Position numbers and translations under genes: made by a program. 64,000 nucleotides of DNA, from contig NZ_LDJO01000026.1 in the NCBI RefSeq assembly GCF_001431595.1, positions 310,001 through 374,000 of the forward strand. The letters run 5' to 3'. Source of the DNA: Stenotrophomonas acidaminiphila. GTDB lineage: Bacteria; Pseudomonadota; Gammaproteobacteria; Xanthomonadales; Xanthomonadaceae. Every line of letters begins with the position of its first letter. Position 1 is the first letter of the stretch. Shown piece after piece: positions 18,749-27,513 of this stretch. Under the pieces are notes generated by a model, which was not told the DNA's origin, did no database searches, and worked only from the letters and a program-made list of their open reading frames with translations.

Positions 18749-18934
18749 TCATTCATCTGACAAAGGCGGCAGCCGTGTCACCCCGGATACCGACTCGGCA
18801 TGCAGCAGGACGCGGTTGTCCAGACAGCATTGCGGCGGCGCCTGGGGCCGCCACTCGAACACGCCCGAAACCGTGGCCGCCGCCCGCCGCGCCCGCAACA
18901 GGTCACGCGTGCCGAACAGCTCTTCCAGAATCAT
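18749..18934 (-). pseudogene. C-terminal half of a frameshifted secreted protein
   Basis: This 61-codon frame starts MILEELFGTRDLLRARRAA and continues VSGVFEWRPQAPPQCCLDNR to a stop at 18749. It opens exactly where the upstream frame (18931-19173) stops, at a run of six C on the coding strand. One extra C would fuse the two into a single ORF of about 140 residues. The joined sequence reads as one small beta-barrel-like domain (VQVPACVAT early, VSGVFEW late), so I treat this part as the broken-off C-terminus. A separate coupled gene (ATGA overlap) is the alternative. Confidence 0.5.
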
Positions 18935-19173
18935 GGGGGGCCTGCCAGCGTAATGATCCGCACATGCGGATCATCACAGTCATACAAATAGGCACCATGG
19001 TGCATGGCCGTCGCGACACAGGCCGGCACCTGCACATGCCTGCCCGCATATTTTTCCGGGCTTTCAGCCAGGTGCCGGCAGGCAACCCGTAACGGCTCGT
19101 CGGCGAAGGCAGGCCCACCACCCAGGCCGCTTGCCGCCAACCACGCGACCACCACCCCGGCATGCAACTTCAC
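18931..19173 (-). CDS. small secreted protein, N-terminal part, coupled to pntAa
   Basis: An 80-codon frame with a GTG start that overlaps the pntAa stop (GTGA). The product has a clear signal peptide (basic-free start VKLHAGVVVAWLAASGLGGG, then PAFA before DEPLR). A mature part follows with CRHLAESPEKYAGRHVQVPA and YLYDCDDPHVRIITL and two cysteines. It ends prematurely at TGA within a C6 tract; see the C-terminal frame at 18749-18934. Function is unknown; the YxGRHVxV pattern resembles OB-fold-type periplasmic domains. Coupling to pntAa means it would be made with the transhydrogenase. Confidence 0.55.
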   Translation of the reverse strand: MKLHAGVVVAWLAASGLGGGPAFADEPLRVACRHLAESPEKYAGRHVQVPACVATAMHHGAYLYDCDDPHVRIITLAGPP

Positions 19174-20273
19174 ACCGGCGGGATCTCCCCCGCAGCCGGG
19201 CGCTCCGGCCACACCGTCTTTGCCAGCAGTTCGTCGTTCCAGTCGAAGGCCAGCGCGCCGTCCTTGAGGAACAGCGACACGAAGTTGAGCACGTTGCGCG
19301 CGTACATCTCGCTGGCATGGATGGCCCCCATGCTGGCCAGGTCGAGCGGGCCGGCCACGGTCACCCCGCCGACGTCAAGGGTTTCGCCCGGCCGCGTCGC
19401 TTCGCAGTTGCCGCCTGTCTCGGCGGCCAGGTCGACGATCACGCTGCCCGGGCGCATGCCCGCGACCATCGCCGCGGTCACGATCTTCGGCGCCGGGCGG
19501 CCGGGCACCGCGGCGGTGCAGATCACCACGTCCACGCCCTTCAGGTGCTCGGCCAGGCGCCGCTGCTGCTCGGCGCGCTCGGCGTCGGTGAGCTGGCGCG
19601 CATACCCGCCCTCGCCGGCGGCACTGACTCCCAGGTCGAGGAACCTGCCACCCAGCGACTCGATCTGTTCGCGGGTCTCCGGGCGCACGTCGAAGCCCTC
19701 CACCTGCGCGCCCAGGCGCTTGGCGGTGGCGATCGCCTGCAGGCCGGCCACGCCGGCGCCAACCACCAGCACCTTCGACGGGCGGATGGTGCCGGCAGCG
19801 GTGGTCAGCATCGGGAAGAAGCGTGGCGCCAGCTGCGCGGCGATCAGGGTGGCCTTGTAGCCGGCCATGCCGGCCTGCGAGCTGAGTACGTCCATGGCCT
19901 GCGCGCGGGTGGTGCGCGGCAGCCGCTCCAGCGGGAAGGTCACCAGTTGCCGCGCCTGCAGCGCGGCGGCACGGGCCGCGTCCGCCTGCGGGTGCAGCGC
20001 GCCCACCAGCACCGCACCGGGCTTGAACCGCGCGACCAGCTCCGGCGGTGGCGCCTGCACGCACAGCACCAGGTCGGCAGCGTCCACGGCATCGTCGATC
20101 TGCGCGCCGGCATCGCGGTAGGCCTGGTCGGTGAACCCGGCCGCAAGGCCGGCACCGGCCTGCACCTGCACCCTGGCCCCGGCCGCCAGCAGCTTCTTCA
20201 CCGTCTCCGGCGTGGCAGCCACGCGCCGCTCGCCCGCCGCGGCTTCCTTCAACACCCGTACCTCAACGGCCAT
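19170..20273 (-). CDS. pntAa: NAD(P) transhydrogenase subunit alpha, NAD-binding part
   Basis: The 367-residue dI component binds NAD(H) on the cytoplasmic side. It shows the alanine-dehydrogenase/PNT N-terminal domain (VLKEAAAGERRVAATPETVK) and AMDVLSSQAGMAGYKATLIA. The Rossmann motif VLVVGAGVAGLQAIATAKRL (about 167-186) and DLAAETGGNCEAT follow. Length fits split alpha subunits. It lies 57 bp after the DUF1631 gene and shares its stop with the start of the small secreted protein. The rest of the transhydrogenase (pntAb, pntB) begins 2 kb further on, beyond the plus-strand sigma cassette. Confidence 0.95.
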   Translation of the reverse strand: MAVEVRVLKEAAAGERRVAATPETVKKLLAAGARVQVQAGAGLAAGFTDQAYRDAGAQIDDAVDAADLVLCVQAPPPELVARFKPGAVLVGALHPQADAARAAALQARQLVTFPLERLPRTTRAQAMDVLSSQAGMAGYKATLIAAQLAPRFFPMLTTAAGTIRPSKVLVVGAGVAGLQAIATAKRLGAQVEGFDVRPETREQIESLGGRFLDLGVSAAGEGGYARQLTDAERAEQQRRLAEHLKGVDVVICTAAVPGRPAPKIVTAAMVAGMRPGSVIVDLAAETGGNCEATRPGETLDVGGVTVAGPLDLASMGAIHASEMYARNVLNFVSLFLKDGALAFDWNDELLAKTVWPERPAAGEIPPV

Positions 20274-20330
20274 GCCCGTCCCCGATGCGCAGTGGAATAC
20301 GCCGGGGATCGTAGCAAAGCAGGTCGGTCC

Positions 20331-22640
20331 TCAGTGCACCGTGGACGTCTGCGGGTCGAGCCGGTCGATCACGCCCTGCATGGCGCTGTCGAACGCGCCG
20401 TCGTCGACGTGCGGGCGCAGGCGGCCGAGCCGCTCCATCACCACCAGCTCCTCCGGCGAGGCCACGCAGAAACGGATGCCACGGCGGTTGACGAACAGCA
20501 GGCGCGAGGAAATCGGGCTGACCCAGGACAGCTTGCCGGCCTGCACCTTGCCGTCCTTGTCGATGAAATCCAGCCAGGTACCGATGTCCATGGCGCGGTA
20601 GCGGGCGGCATCGGCATGGTCGACGCTCTCCGGGCGCGCCTCGGCGCCCAGGTCCAGCGCCGCCGATTCCTGCGCCGGCGGCGTCGGCAGGCTGACCTGC
20701 GGCAGCTCCGGCAGCGCCCGTTCCAGCTCCGGGCGCGCCTCGGCGATGGCCTGCAGCGTGTCGTGCAGCGCGTCGATCGCGCCGACACTGCCCTCGCCAT
20801 GCAGGCCGACGCTGGCGAACACCTTGCGCAGGCCCGGCTGGATGGACTGCAGCCACGGCTTGCCGACCACGTGCCGGCGCGCCTCGGCCACTTCCTCGAG
20901 CAACACGTCGGCCACTGCCAGCGCTTCGCCGACCGACTCGCCGTCGTCGCCTTCGCGCAGCAGGCTCATGGTCAGGTGGTGGTTCCAGGGCTGGCGCAGG
21001 AAGCCTTCGATCGCCGCCGGCAGCGGCGCGCCCTGCAGCCGCCGCTCCAGTTCGGCCAGGGCACGGCCGCGGGCCAGCTCCAGCTTCTCCTGGCCGCGCT
21101 GGGTCTCGGTCGCGCGGCGCTCGGCGATCTCGATGCGGCGCCGATGCTGGGCAAGGAACTCGCGGAACTCCTCTTCCAGGGTCAGGAAGATCGCCAGGTT
21201 CTCGTTGAACTCGGCGATCAGCCGGTCGATGATCTCCTCGACCTTGCCCATCAGCGCGCGCTCGGCCTGGCTTTCGCCGGCGTTGCCCTCGCAGGCCTCG
21301 GCCAGCGAGTTGAGCAGGCGCCGCGCCGGGTGGGTCTTCTGCACGAACATGCGCCGGTCCAGCAGCGCGACCTTGACGAAGGGCACCACCAGGCGGCCGA
21401 TCAGTTCGCGCGAGCGGCCTTCCAGCTCGCGCTCGTCCAGCATCACGTCGAACAGCATGCCGACCAGGTCGATGGCGTCCTCGTCCTGCGGGTCCAGCCG
21501 CGCCTGCCCCGGATCGACGCCGAGGCGGGTGGCGCCGGAAATCACTTCGTTCTTGAGCCGTTGCGCCAGCGACTCGCTCTGGTCGCCCACCGCCGCGCGC
21601 AGGGTCGCCGTGGGCGTGGCCTGCAGCAGCGAGAGCACCGACATCATTTCGTGCTGGCTGAGCGGACGTTGCTGGCCGACCGCCACCTGCGCTGCGGCAG
21701 TGGCGTCCTCGCGCACATGGCGGGTCTGCGCCAGCAGTTCGTGCAGCGCCTCCAGGATCATGTTCTGGCCGCTCGCCGACGGGTTGCCGTCATAGCCTCC
21801 CGGATTGCCGGCCTGCAGTTCGCTGCGGTGCCGGGCCCAGCGCTCGGTGAAGCGTCGCGCCCAGGCCGGGGCATGCTGCGGATCGGACAGGTCCTCGTCG
21901 TCGCCATGCGCCATGCCGGCATCGGCTTCCGCCGGCCGAGCCGGGCGCGGCGCGGCGGCAGGTCGCTGCGGTGGCGGCTGCGAGATGGCCGGCATCACCC
22001 CGGCCTGCGCCAGGCGCTCGTCGACATCGCGGTAGATGCGCCCCACCTGCACGGCGAACTCGCGTTCGCACAGCTTGATCAGCACCAGCCGCACCTCGGC
22101 GGCCAGGTCGCACACGCCGAACGCCTCGTGCACCGCCACGCCGATGTGTTCCGGGCCGATCGGGTTGAGGTCGATGTCGAGCCCGTCCACGCCGCTGATC
22201 CAGGCCAGGCGGCGATCCAGCCGTGCCAGCACCGGCTTCCATTCGCGCAATACCACCGCGGCGAAATTGCGCACCGCCAGGCGCGACTCCAGGTCGTGCT
22301 CGGATACCAGGCTCAGCCCGGTCTCGCCCTGCCCGGCCTGCGCCAGTGCGGCCTCGGCCGACAGCGGCGCGGCGGCCTCGAGCGCGGCCCACGCCTGTCG
22401 CAGGTGGGCGCCGAAGCGCGCGGTGATGTCGTCGCGGCGCCGGCGCAGCTCGCGCATGCCGTCGAGGAAGACCAGCTGCGATGCGCCCGCGGTCTCGGCA
22501 CGGTCGAACAGGGCATCGTCGAACCCGGCCAGTACGCGCGCGAAGGTGGCCGACAACGGCGGCAGCGCGGCTTCGCGCGCCAGCGACAGCAGGTCCGGAT
22601 TATGGCCGGGGCGCTCTGGAAGATGCGGCTGGGACATCAT
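20331..22640 (-). CDS. DUF1631 family protein
   Basis: A 769-residue soluble protein (start MMSQPHLPERPGH; ATG 22640 or 22637). Mostly helical; recognisable DUF1631 blocks include VRLVLIKLCEREFAVQVGRI, VSLLFDVMLDERELEGRSR-like LVGMLFDVMLDERELEG, RLVVPFVKVALLDRRMFVQK with HPARRLLNSLAEACEGN, and a PilZ-like C-terminus (GTWLDFIDKDGKVQAGKLSW, FCVASPEELVVMERLGRL). A PilZ-like end would suggest c-di-GMP binding, but the RxxxR motif is not evident. The family is sometimes mislabelled thymidine phosphorylase. It lies upstream of pntAa on the same strand. Confidence 0.82.
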   Translation of the reverse strand: MMSQPHLPERPGHNPDLLSLAREAALPPLSATFARVLAGFDDALFDRAETAGASQLVFLDGMRELRRRRDDITARFGAHLRQAWAALEAAAPLSAEAALAQAGQGETGLSLVSEHDLESRLAVRNFAAVVLREWKPVLARLDRRLAWISGVDGLDIDLNPIGPEHIGVAVHEAFGVCDLAAEVRLVLIKLCEREFAVQVGRIYRDVDERLAQAGVMPAISQPPPQRPAAAPRPARPAEADAGMAHGDDEDLSDPQHAPAWARRFTERWARHRSELQAGNPGGYDGNPSASGQNMILEALHELLAQTRHVREDATAAAQVAVGQQRPLSQHEMMSVLSLLQATPTATLRAAVGDQSESLAQRLKNEVISGATRLGVDPGQARLDPQDEDAIDLVGMLFDVMLDERELEGRSRELIGRLVVPFVKVALLDRRMFVQKTHPARRLLNSLAEACEGNAGESQAERALMGKVEEIIDRLIAEFNENLAIFLTLEEEFREFLAQHRRRIEIAERRATETQRGQEKLELARGRALAELERRLQGAPLPAAIEGFLRQPWNHHLTMSLLREGDDGESVGEALAVADVLLEEVAEARRHVVGKPWLQSIQPGLRKVFASVGLHGEGSVGAIDALHDTLQAIAEARPELERALPELPQVSLPTPPAQESAALDLGAEARPESVDHADAARYRAMDIGTWLDFIDKDGKVQAGKLSWVSPISSRLLFVNRRGIRFCVASPEELVVMERLGRLRPHVDDGAFDSAMQGVIDRLDPQTSTVH

Positions 22641-22918
22641 GCGCAGTGGCTCCGCACCTTCGCAGGCGCTGCTCCTGTAAGGATCGTATGGAAGAAAGCG
22701 GACAGCCCCCCGGTCTCCGCCCACGCATGGTAGGGGGAGAAGCTGAACAGGGCCAGTGATGCAGTCCGCACTTTGTACCTCGCCACCGGCAACCCGACAT
22801 GTCGCGCCATGCTAAGCGTACCGCTGTGAATTGGCGAGAAATCCGCCAGCAGGCGCCGCCGACGGAGTACTCAGATTCGTCCTGCCCGTGGCCGGCGGGG
22901 CGTCCGCACCCCGGCGTC

Positions 22919-22924
22919 TATAAT
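22919..22924 (+). promoter_or_regulatory. likely -10 box of the nitroreductase operon
   Basis: A consensus TATAAT stands out in GC-rich sequence, 28 bp before the ATG at 22953. No clear -35 element is visible. Confidence 0.5.
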
Positions 22925-22952
22925 CCATGGCCGTCTTTCCCGCGAATGTCCC

Positions 22953-23528
22953 ATGTCCGATTCCTGCTTCCTGCAAGCGCTGGACCAGCGCCGCTCGGTC
23001 CCGTCCCTGCAACTGGCCGAGCCGGGCCCGGACGACGCCACCGTGCTGGCCATGCTGGCGGCCGCGGTGCGCGTTCCCGACCACGGCAAGCTGGTGCCGT
23101 TCCGCGTGCTCCGCCTGCGCGGCGATGCCCGCCACGCGCTGGGCGACTACCTGGCCCGGCGCAGCCGCGAGCGCACCCCGGACGCCTCGCCGGCGGCGGT
23201 CGAGAAGGACCGCCAGCGCTTTTCGCACGCGCCGCTGGTGCTGACGGTGGTCGCGCGCCTGCAGGACAACCCCAAGGTGCCCGAGCAGGAACAGCTGCTG
23301 ACCGCCGGCTGCGTGTGCTTCGCCCTGCTGCAGGCGGCTCAGGGCTTCGGCTTCGGCGCGCAGTGGCTGACCGCGTGGATGGCCTACGACGAAGGCGTGG
23401 CGCGCCACCTGGGGCTGGCCGCGAACGAACGCATCGTCGGCTTCATCCATGTCGGCACGCCCCGGATGCGGGCGCCGGAGCGCGCGCGGCCGGACCCGGC
23501 CAGCCTGCTGCAGGACTGGCAGCCGTGA
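22953..23528 (+). CDS. nitroreductase-family protein (YdjA-like)
   Basis: A 191-residue FMN-dependent oxidoreductase of the compact nitroreductase group. Visible are the N-terminal FMN contact ALDQRRSVPSLQLAEPGPDD, AAAVRVPDHGKLVPFRVLRL, and the C-terminal GFGFGAQWLTAWMAYDEG and IVGFIHVGTP. The natural substrate is unknown. It is first of four genes joined by 4-bp overlaps; a TATAAT box precedes it. Confidence 0.88.
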   Translation: MSDSCFLQALDQRRSVPSLQLAEPGPDDATVLAMLAAAVRVPDHGKLVPFRVLRLRGDARHALGDYLARRSRERTPDASPAAVEKDRQRFSHAPLVLTVVARLQDNPKVPEQEQLLTAGCVCFALLQAAQGFGFGAQWLTAWMAYDEGVARHLGLAANERIVGFIHVGTPRMRAPERARPDPASLLQDWQP

Positions 23529-24463
23529 CCGGCATCCAGGCCAGGCAGCCGCTCTACCTGGTCGACGCCAGCCTGTACGTGTTCCGCGCCTGGCACTCGA
23601 TGCCCGACAGCTTCCAGGACGCGCAGGGCTGGCCCACCAACGCCGTTCACGGCTTCGCCCGCTTCCTGCTGGACCTGCTGGAGCGCGAGCGCCCGGCGCA
23701 CATCGCCGTGGCCTTCGACGAGGCGCTGGACAGCTGCTTCCGGCACCGCCTGTATCCGGCCTACAAGGCCAACCGCGAGCCGGCGCCTGAAGCGCTGCGC
23801 CGCCAGTTCGCGCACTGCAAGGCGCTGTGCGCGGCGCTGGGGCTGGAAGTGCTGGCCGACCGCGACTACGAGGCCGACGACCTGATCGGCAGCGCGCTGC
23901 ATGCCGGCCGCGACCATGCGCTGCGCGGGGTGATCGTCTCGGCGGACAAGGACCTGTCGCAACTGCTGCTCGAACACGACGAGCAGTGGGACTACGCGCG
24001 CAACCAGCGCTGGGGCGCGGGCGGGGTCAAGGCGCGCCACGGCGTGCATGCCCACCAGATCGCCGACTACCTGGCGCTGTGCGGCGACGCGGTGGACAAC
24101 ATCCCCGGCATCAGCGGCATCGGCGCCAAGTCGGCGGCGGTGCTGCTGGCCCACTTCGGCAGCCTCGACGCGCTGCTGGAGCGGATCGACGAGATCCCGT
24201 TCCTGCGCCTGCGCGGCGCCGCGCAGATGGCCACGCGCCTGCGCCAGCAGCGCGAACTGGCGCTGCTGTTCCGGCAACTGACCACCATCGCCGTGGATGC
24301 GCCGCTGGCCCCGGCCACGCCCGCCTTCACCCGCGCCGCGGCCGATGCCGACATGCTCGACGGCCTGTGCGGATCGCTGCGCTTCGGCCCGCTCACCCGG
24401 CGCCGGCTGCTGGCCGCCGCCGGCCTGGAAACCGCCTTCCCCTCCACCCACGAATCCGCATGA
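23525..24463 (+). CDS. 5'-3' exonuclease / flap endonuclease (ExoIX/Pol I N-domain type)
   Basis: A 312-residue stand-alone homologue of the 5'-nuclease domain of DNA polymerase I. Key acidic clusters are visible: LVDASLYVFRAW (first metal Asp), AVAFDEALDSCFRH, DRDYEADDLIGSAL, VSADKDLSQLL. The helix-hairpin-helix CGDAVDNIPGISGIGAKSAA that binds duplex DNA is also present. The start is GTG overlapping the nitroreductase stop. It probably processes flaps or branched DNA. No polymerase domain follows. Confidence 0.92.
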   Translation: MTGIQARQPLYLVDASLYVFRAWHSMPDSFQDAQGWPTNAVHGFARFLLDLLERERPAHIAVAFDEALDSCFRHRLYPAYKANREPAPEALRRQFAHCKALCAALGLEVLADRDYEADDLIGSALHAGRDHALRGVIVSADKDLSQLLLEHDEQWDYARNQRWGAGGVKARHGVHAHQIADYLALCGDAVDNIPGISGIGAKSAAVLLAHFGSLDALLERIDEIPFLRLRGAAQMATRLRQQRELALLFRQLTTIAVDAPLAPATPAFTRAAADADMLDGLCGSLRFGPLTRRRLLAAAGLETAFPSTHESA

Positions 24464-25008
24464 GCCAGAACACCGCAGCCCCCCGCGTCGTCTACGAAGG
24501 CCGCTACCAGCGCATGGTGGTGCGCGGCACCTGGGAATACAGCGAACGCACCCACGCCGGCGGCCTGGCCGCGATCATCATCGCCGTCACTCCGGACGAC
24601 GAGGTGCTGTTCGTCGAACAGTTCCGGGTGCCCCTGCAGGCGCGCACGATCGAAATGCCGGCCGGGCTGGTCGGCGACATCACCGCCGGCGAATCGATCG
24701 AGGCCTCGGCGATCCGCGAACTGGAGGAGGAAACCGGCTGGACCGCCGACCACGCCGAGGTGCTGATGATCGGCCCGACCTCCTCCGGCGCCAGCAGCGA
24801 GAAGATCGCCTTCGTGCGCGCCACCGGCCTGCGCCGGGTCGGCGAGGGCGGCGGCGACGACAGCGAGGACATCACCGTGCACAGCATCGCGCGCGATCGC
24901 GCCGCGGCGTGGCTGGTGGAGAAGATGGGCCAGGGCTACGAGCTGGACGCCAAGCTCTGGGCCGGGCTGTGGATGATCGAGCACCACCTGGACGGCCGGC
25001 CACGATGA
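24460..25008 (+). CDS. Nudix hydrolase (ADP-ribose pyrophosphatase type)
   Basis: A 182-residue Nudix protein with a perfect Nudix box at 72-94 (G72, E78, R86-E87, E90-E91, G93). FVEQFRVPLQARTIEMPAGL precedes it, typical of ADP-ribose/NudF-like enzymes that split NDP-sugars to NMP and sugar phosphate. ATG overlaps the previous stop (ATGA). Clearing ADP-ribose or related metabolites fits a housekeeping role; substrate not proven by sequence. Confidence 0.9.
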   Translation: MSQNTAAPRVVYEGRYQRMVVRGTWEYSERTHAGGLAAIIIAVTPDDEVLFVEQFRVPLQARTIEMPAGLVGDITAGESIEASAIRELEEETGWTADHAEVLMIGPTSSGASSEKIAFVRATGLRRVGEGGGDDSEDITVHSIARDRAAAWLVEKMGQGYELDAKLWAGLWMIEHHLDGRPR

Positions 25009-25811
25009 GCCGGCTCGACAACCCGGCCGAGCTCCTGGCCCCGCCGCTGCTGGGCCCGCAGGACCCGCCGCCGTTCACCGTGCACAACCCGTACGGCCGC
25101 TCGCCGTTCCTGCTGCTGGCCGACCACGCCGGGCAGCGGGTTCCAGCCGCACTGGGCGACCTCGGCCTGGCGCCGGCGGAACTGGACCGGCACATCGGCT
25201 GGGACATCGGCATCGCCGGCACCACCCGCGAACTGGCGCGGCAACTGGATGCCTTCGCCATCGAGCAGACCTATTCGCGGCTGGTGATCGACTGCAACCG
25301 GCCGCTGGCCTCGCCGACGCTGATGCCGGAGACCAGCGACGGCACCGCCATCCCCGGCAATGCCGGGCTGGTCCGCGCGCAACGGGAGCAACGCATCGCC
25401 GCCATCCACGCGCCCTACCATGCGCGCATCGCAGCCGAACTGGACCGGCGCCACGATGCCGGCGTGCCGACGCTGCTGGTGATGATGCACAGCTTCACCC
25501 CGGTGATGGACGGCGCCGCGCGCCCCTGGCATGCCGGGGTGCTCTACCACCGCGATGCGCGGTTCGCACAGGCGCTGCTGCAGACGCTGCGCGAGGAGGG
25601 CGACCTGGTCGTCGGCGACAACCAGCCGTATTCGGTCAGCAGCACCAGCGACTACGCGGTGCCGGTGCATGGCGAAGCCCGCGGGCTGGTGCACGTGGAA
25701 CTGGAAATCCGCCAGGACCTGATCGCCGATGCCGCCGGGCAACAGGCCTGGGCGGCGCGGCTGGCGCGGATCTTCACCGCCTTGCAGCCGCGGCTGCTGC
25801 AGCTCGGCTAG
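25005..25811 (+). CDS. N-formylglutamate amidohydrolase family protein
   Basis: A 268-residue zinc hydrolase of the FGase family. It contains PFLLLADHAGQRVPAALGDL, HIGWDIGIAGTTRELARQLD, FAIEQTYSRLVIDCNRPLAS and LVMMHSFTPVMDGAARPWHA, holding the metal-binding His/Glu residues. True N-formylglutamate hydrolysis belongs to histidine degradation, but no hut genes are here, so another N-acyl amide is possible. Last of the four overlapping genes; ATG overlaps the Nudix stop. Confidence 0.88.
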   Translation: MSRLDNPAELLAPPLLGPQDPPPFTVHNPYGRSPFLLLADHAGQRVPAALGDLGLAPAELDRHIGWDIGIAGTTRELARQLDAFAIEQTYSRLVIDCNRPLASPTLMPETSDGTAIPGNAGLVRAQREQRIAAIHAPYHARIAAELDRRHDAGVPTLLVMMHSFTPVMDGAARPWHAGVLYHRDARFAQALLQTLREEGDLVVGDNQPYSVSSTSDYAVPVHGEARGLVHVELEIRQDLIADAAGQQAWAARLARIFTALQPRLLQLG

Positions 25812-25993
25812 CGCCGGCCGCCACCGGCGCAACGCCGGCACCTCCAGCCTCGAGCAGGGCCTGCAGGACGTCAGCGCAATGTCACGCCGACGGCTGCGCA
25901 TGCGCGGCCCCACCCGAGGCATGCGCACACCCCGTCGTCATCGTGGCAGGCGGCAAGCACCCGGCAGCACCTGGGCGGGGTCGAGCAGCCCGG

Positions 25994-27406
25994 TCATGCG
26001 TCGCTGGCCAGGCATCCGCGGGCCGCACGGGCTGGCGGCGCCACGCGCAGGCCCAGGGCGATGACCACGCCGAGCAGCGCGAACAACGCCGCGCCGTACT
26101 CGGCGCGCACCAGGCCGGCCAGCGCGCTTGGCGAACCGGCCGGGCCGGCACCGGCGTTGGCGACCATCACCAGCACCGCCAGGCCCAGCGCGCCACCGAT
26201 CTGCTGCGCGGTCGCGGCCATGCCCGAGGCGACACCCTGCTGCGCGGCCGGCACGCCCTGCCCGGCCACGATCCACATCGAAGTCCAGGTCATGCCCTGG
26301 CCGATACTCAGCACCACCACCCCGGGCAGCAACGGCCAGAAGTGCGCGCCATGCGGCAGCATCGCCGCCACCCAGGCGATGCCCAGGGCGCCGGCCAGCT
26401 GCCCCACGACCAGTACCGTGCGCGCGCTCCAGCGCCGCAGCGTCCACTCGGCCAGCCGGATGCCGACCGTGCACACCGCGGTGGCCGGCAGGAAGGCCAG
26501 CCCGGCCTGCAGCGGACTCCAGCCATAGCCATCCTGGAAATACAGCGCCATGAAGTAGTACTGCACGCCATAGCTGCTCATGAAGGCGAAGGTCAGGCCC
26601 AGTGCCGCACGCAGGCCGGGCAGGCGCAGCAGCGCGAACTGCATCAGCGGATCGCGGCTGCGCCGTTCGATCCACACGAACACGACCAGCAGCAGCGCCG
26701 ACAGCAGCAGGCAGCCCAGCGTGGCCGGCGCCGCCCAGCCCCATTCCGGCCCCTGCACCAGGGTGGTCACCAGCAGGCTGCCGCCCAGGGTCACGGCGAT
26801 GCAGCCGGCAAGGTCGAACGAACGGCCCCGTGCACGCGGGCCATCGACCGGCAGCCAGGCGCCGGCGGCGACGGCGCATGCCGTGGCCAGCGGCACGATC
26901 ACCGCCAGCACCGCCGGCCAGCCGAAGGCCTGGGTCAGTACGCCGCCGAGCAGCGTGCCCAGCGCCAGACCGGCCGCGCTGGCCATGCTCCAGATCGCCA
27001 GCGCGCGGTTGCGCGCCGGGCCTTCGGCGTACAGCGTGTTGATCAGTGCCAGGGTGGCCGGGAACAGCAATGCGGCGCCGATGCCCTGCGCGGCGCGCGC
27101 CAGGATCAGCAGCGTGGCATCCGGCGCCAATGCGCCCAGCAGCGAGGCCAGGGCGAACAGCAGCATGCCCAGCCGGTAGAACCGGCGGCGCCCGATCAGG
27201 TCGGCGGCACGGCCGCCCAGCAGCAGGCTGCCACCGAAAGCCACCGTATACGCACTGACCACCCACTGCAGCTGCTGCGCGTTGATCTGCAGCGCGCGAC
27301 CCATGTCATGCAGGGCGACGAAGATGATGGTGGCATCCAGGGCGATGATCAGCTGCGCGGTGGCCAGCAGGGCCAGCGCCCGGCGTGGGTATTTCAGGGA
27401 AGGCAT
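25994..27406 (-). CDS. MFS multidrug efflux transporter (DHA2, 14-TM type)
   Basis: A 470-residue transporter beginning MPSLKYPRRALALLATAQLI, with LDATIIFVALHDMGRAL (motif D1 region), GRAADLIGRRRFYRLG (motif A) and GIGAALLFPATLALINTLY. It has about 13-14 hydrophobic segments. It would export toxic compounds with proton antiport across the inner membrane. It is divergent from the LysR gene (107 bp between starts), which is its likely regulator. No membrane-fusion partner is adjacent. Confidence 0.9.
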   Translation of the reverse strand: MPSLKYPRRALALLATAQLIIALDATIIFVALHDMGRALQINAQQLQWVVSAYTVAFGGSLLLGGRAADLIGRRRFYRLGMLLFALASLLGALAPDATLLILARAAQGIGAALLFPATLALINTLYAEGPARNRALAIWSMASAAGLALGTLLGGVLTQAFGWPAVLAVIVPLATACAVAAGAWLPVDGPRARGRSFDLAGCIAVTLGGSLLVTTLVQGPEWGWAAPATLGCLLLSALLLVVFVWIERRSRDPLMQFALLRLPGLRAALGLTFAFMSSYGVQYYFMALYFQDGYGWSPLQAGLAFLPATAVCTVGIRLAEWTLRRWSARTVLVVGQLAGALGIAWVAAMLPHGAHFWPLLPGVVVLSIGQGMTWTSMWIVAGQGVPAAQQGVASGMAATAQQIGGALGLAVLVMVANAGAGPAGSPSALAGLVRAEYGAALFALLGVVIALGLRVAPPARAARGCLASDA

Positions 27407-27513
27407 CGGCGATGGCACGTCCAGGGGGGGAGCGCAGTCTCTTTGATGCAGCTCGATCAATAAACCCACGAATTACCATATCTGCGATGATCAGACGCAT
27501 GAATGGATCCGCG
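27407..27513. promoter_or_regulatory. divergent promoter region between MFS pump and LysR gene
   Basis: An AT-richer stretch (about 27450-27490, including ATCAATAAACC and GAATTACCATATC) between divergent genes. LysR regulators typically bind such spacers at T-N11-A sites; no single convincing palindrome stands out. Confidence 0.45.

Noticed and set aside
20331..22640. Thymidine phosphorylase label for the DUF1631 gene
   Set aside because: None of the thymidine phosphorylase glycine-rich or substrate-binding motifs are visible.
19131..22733. Very long plus-strand open frame (about 1200 codons) opposite the DUF1631 gene and pntAa
   Set aside because: Composition is His/Gln/Arg-rich with no domain, typical of an antisense shadow in high-GC DNA; the minus-strand genes explain the region.
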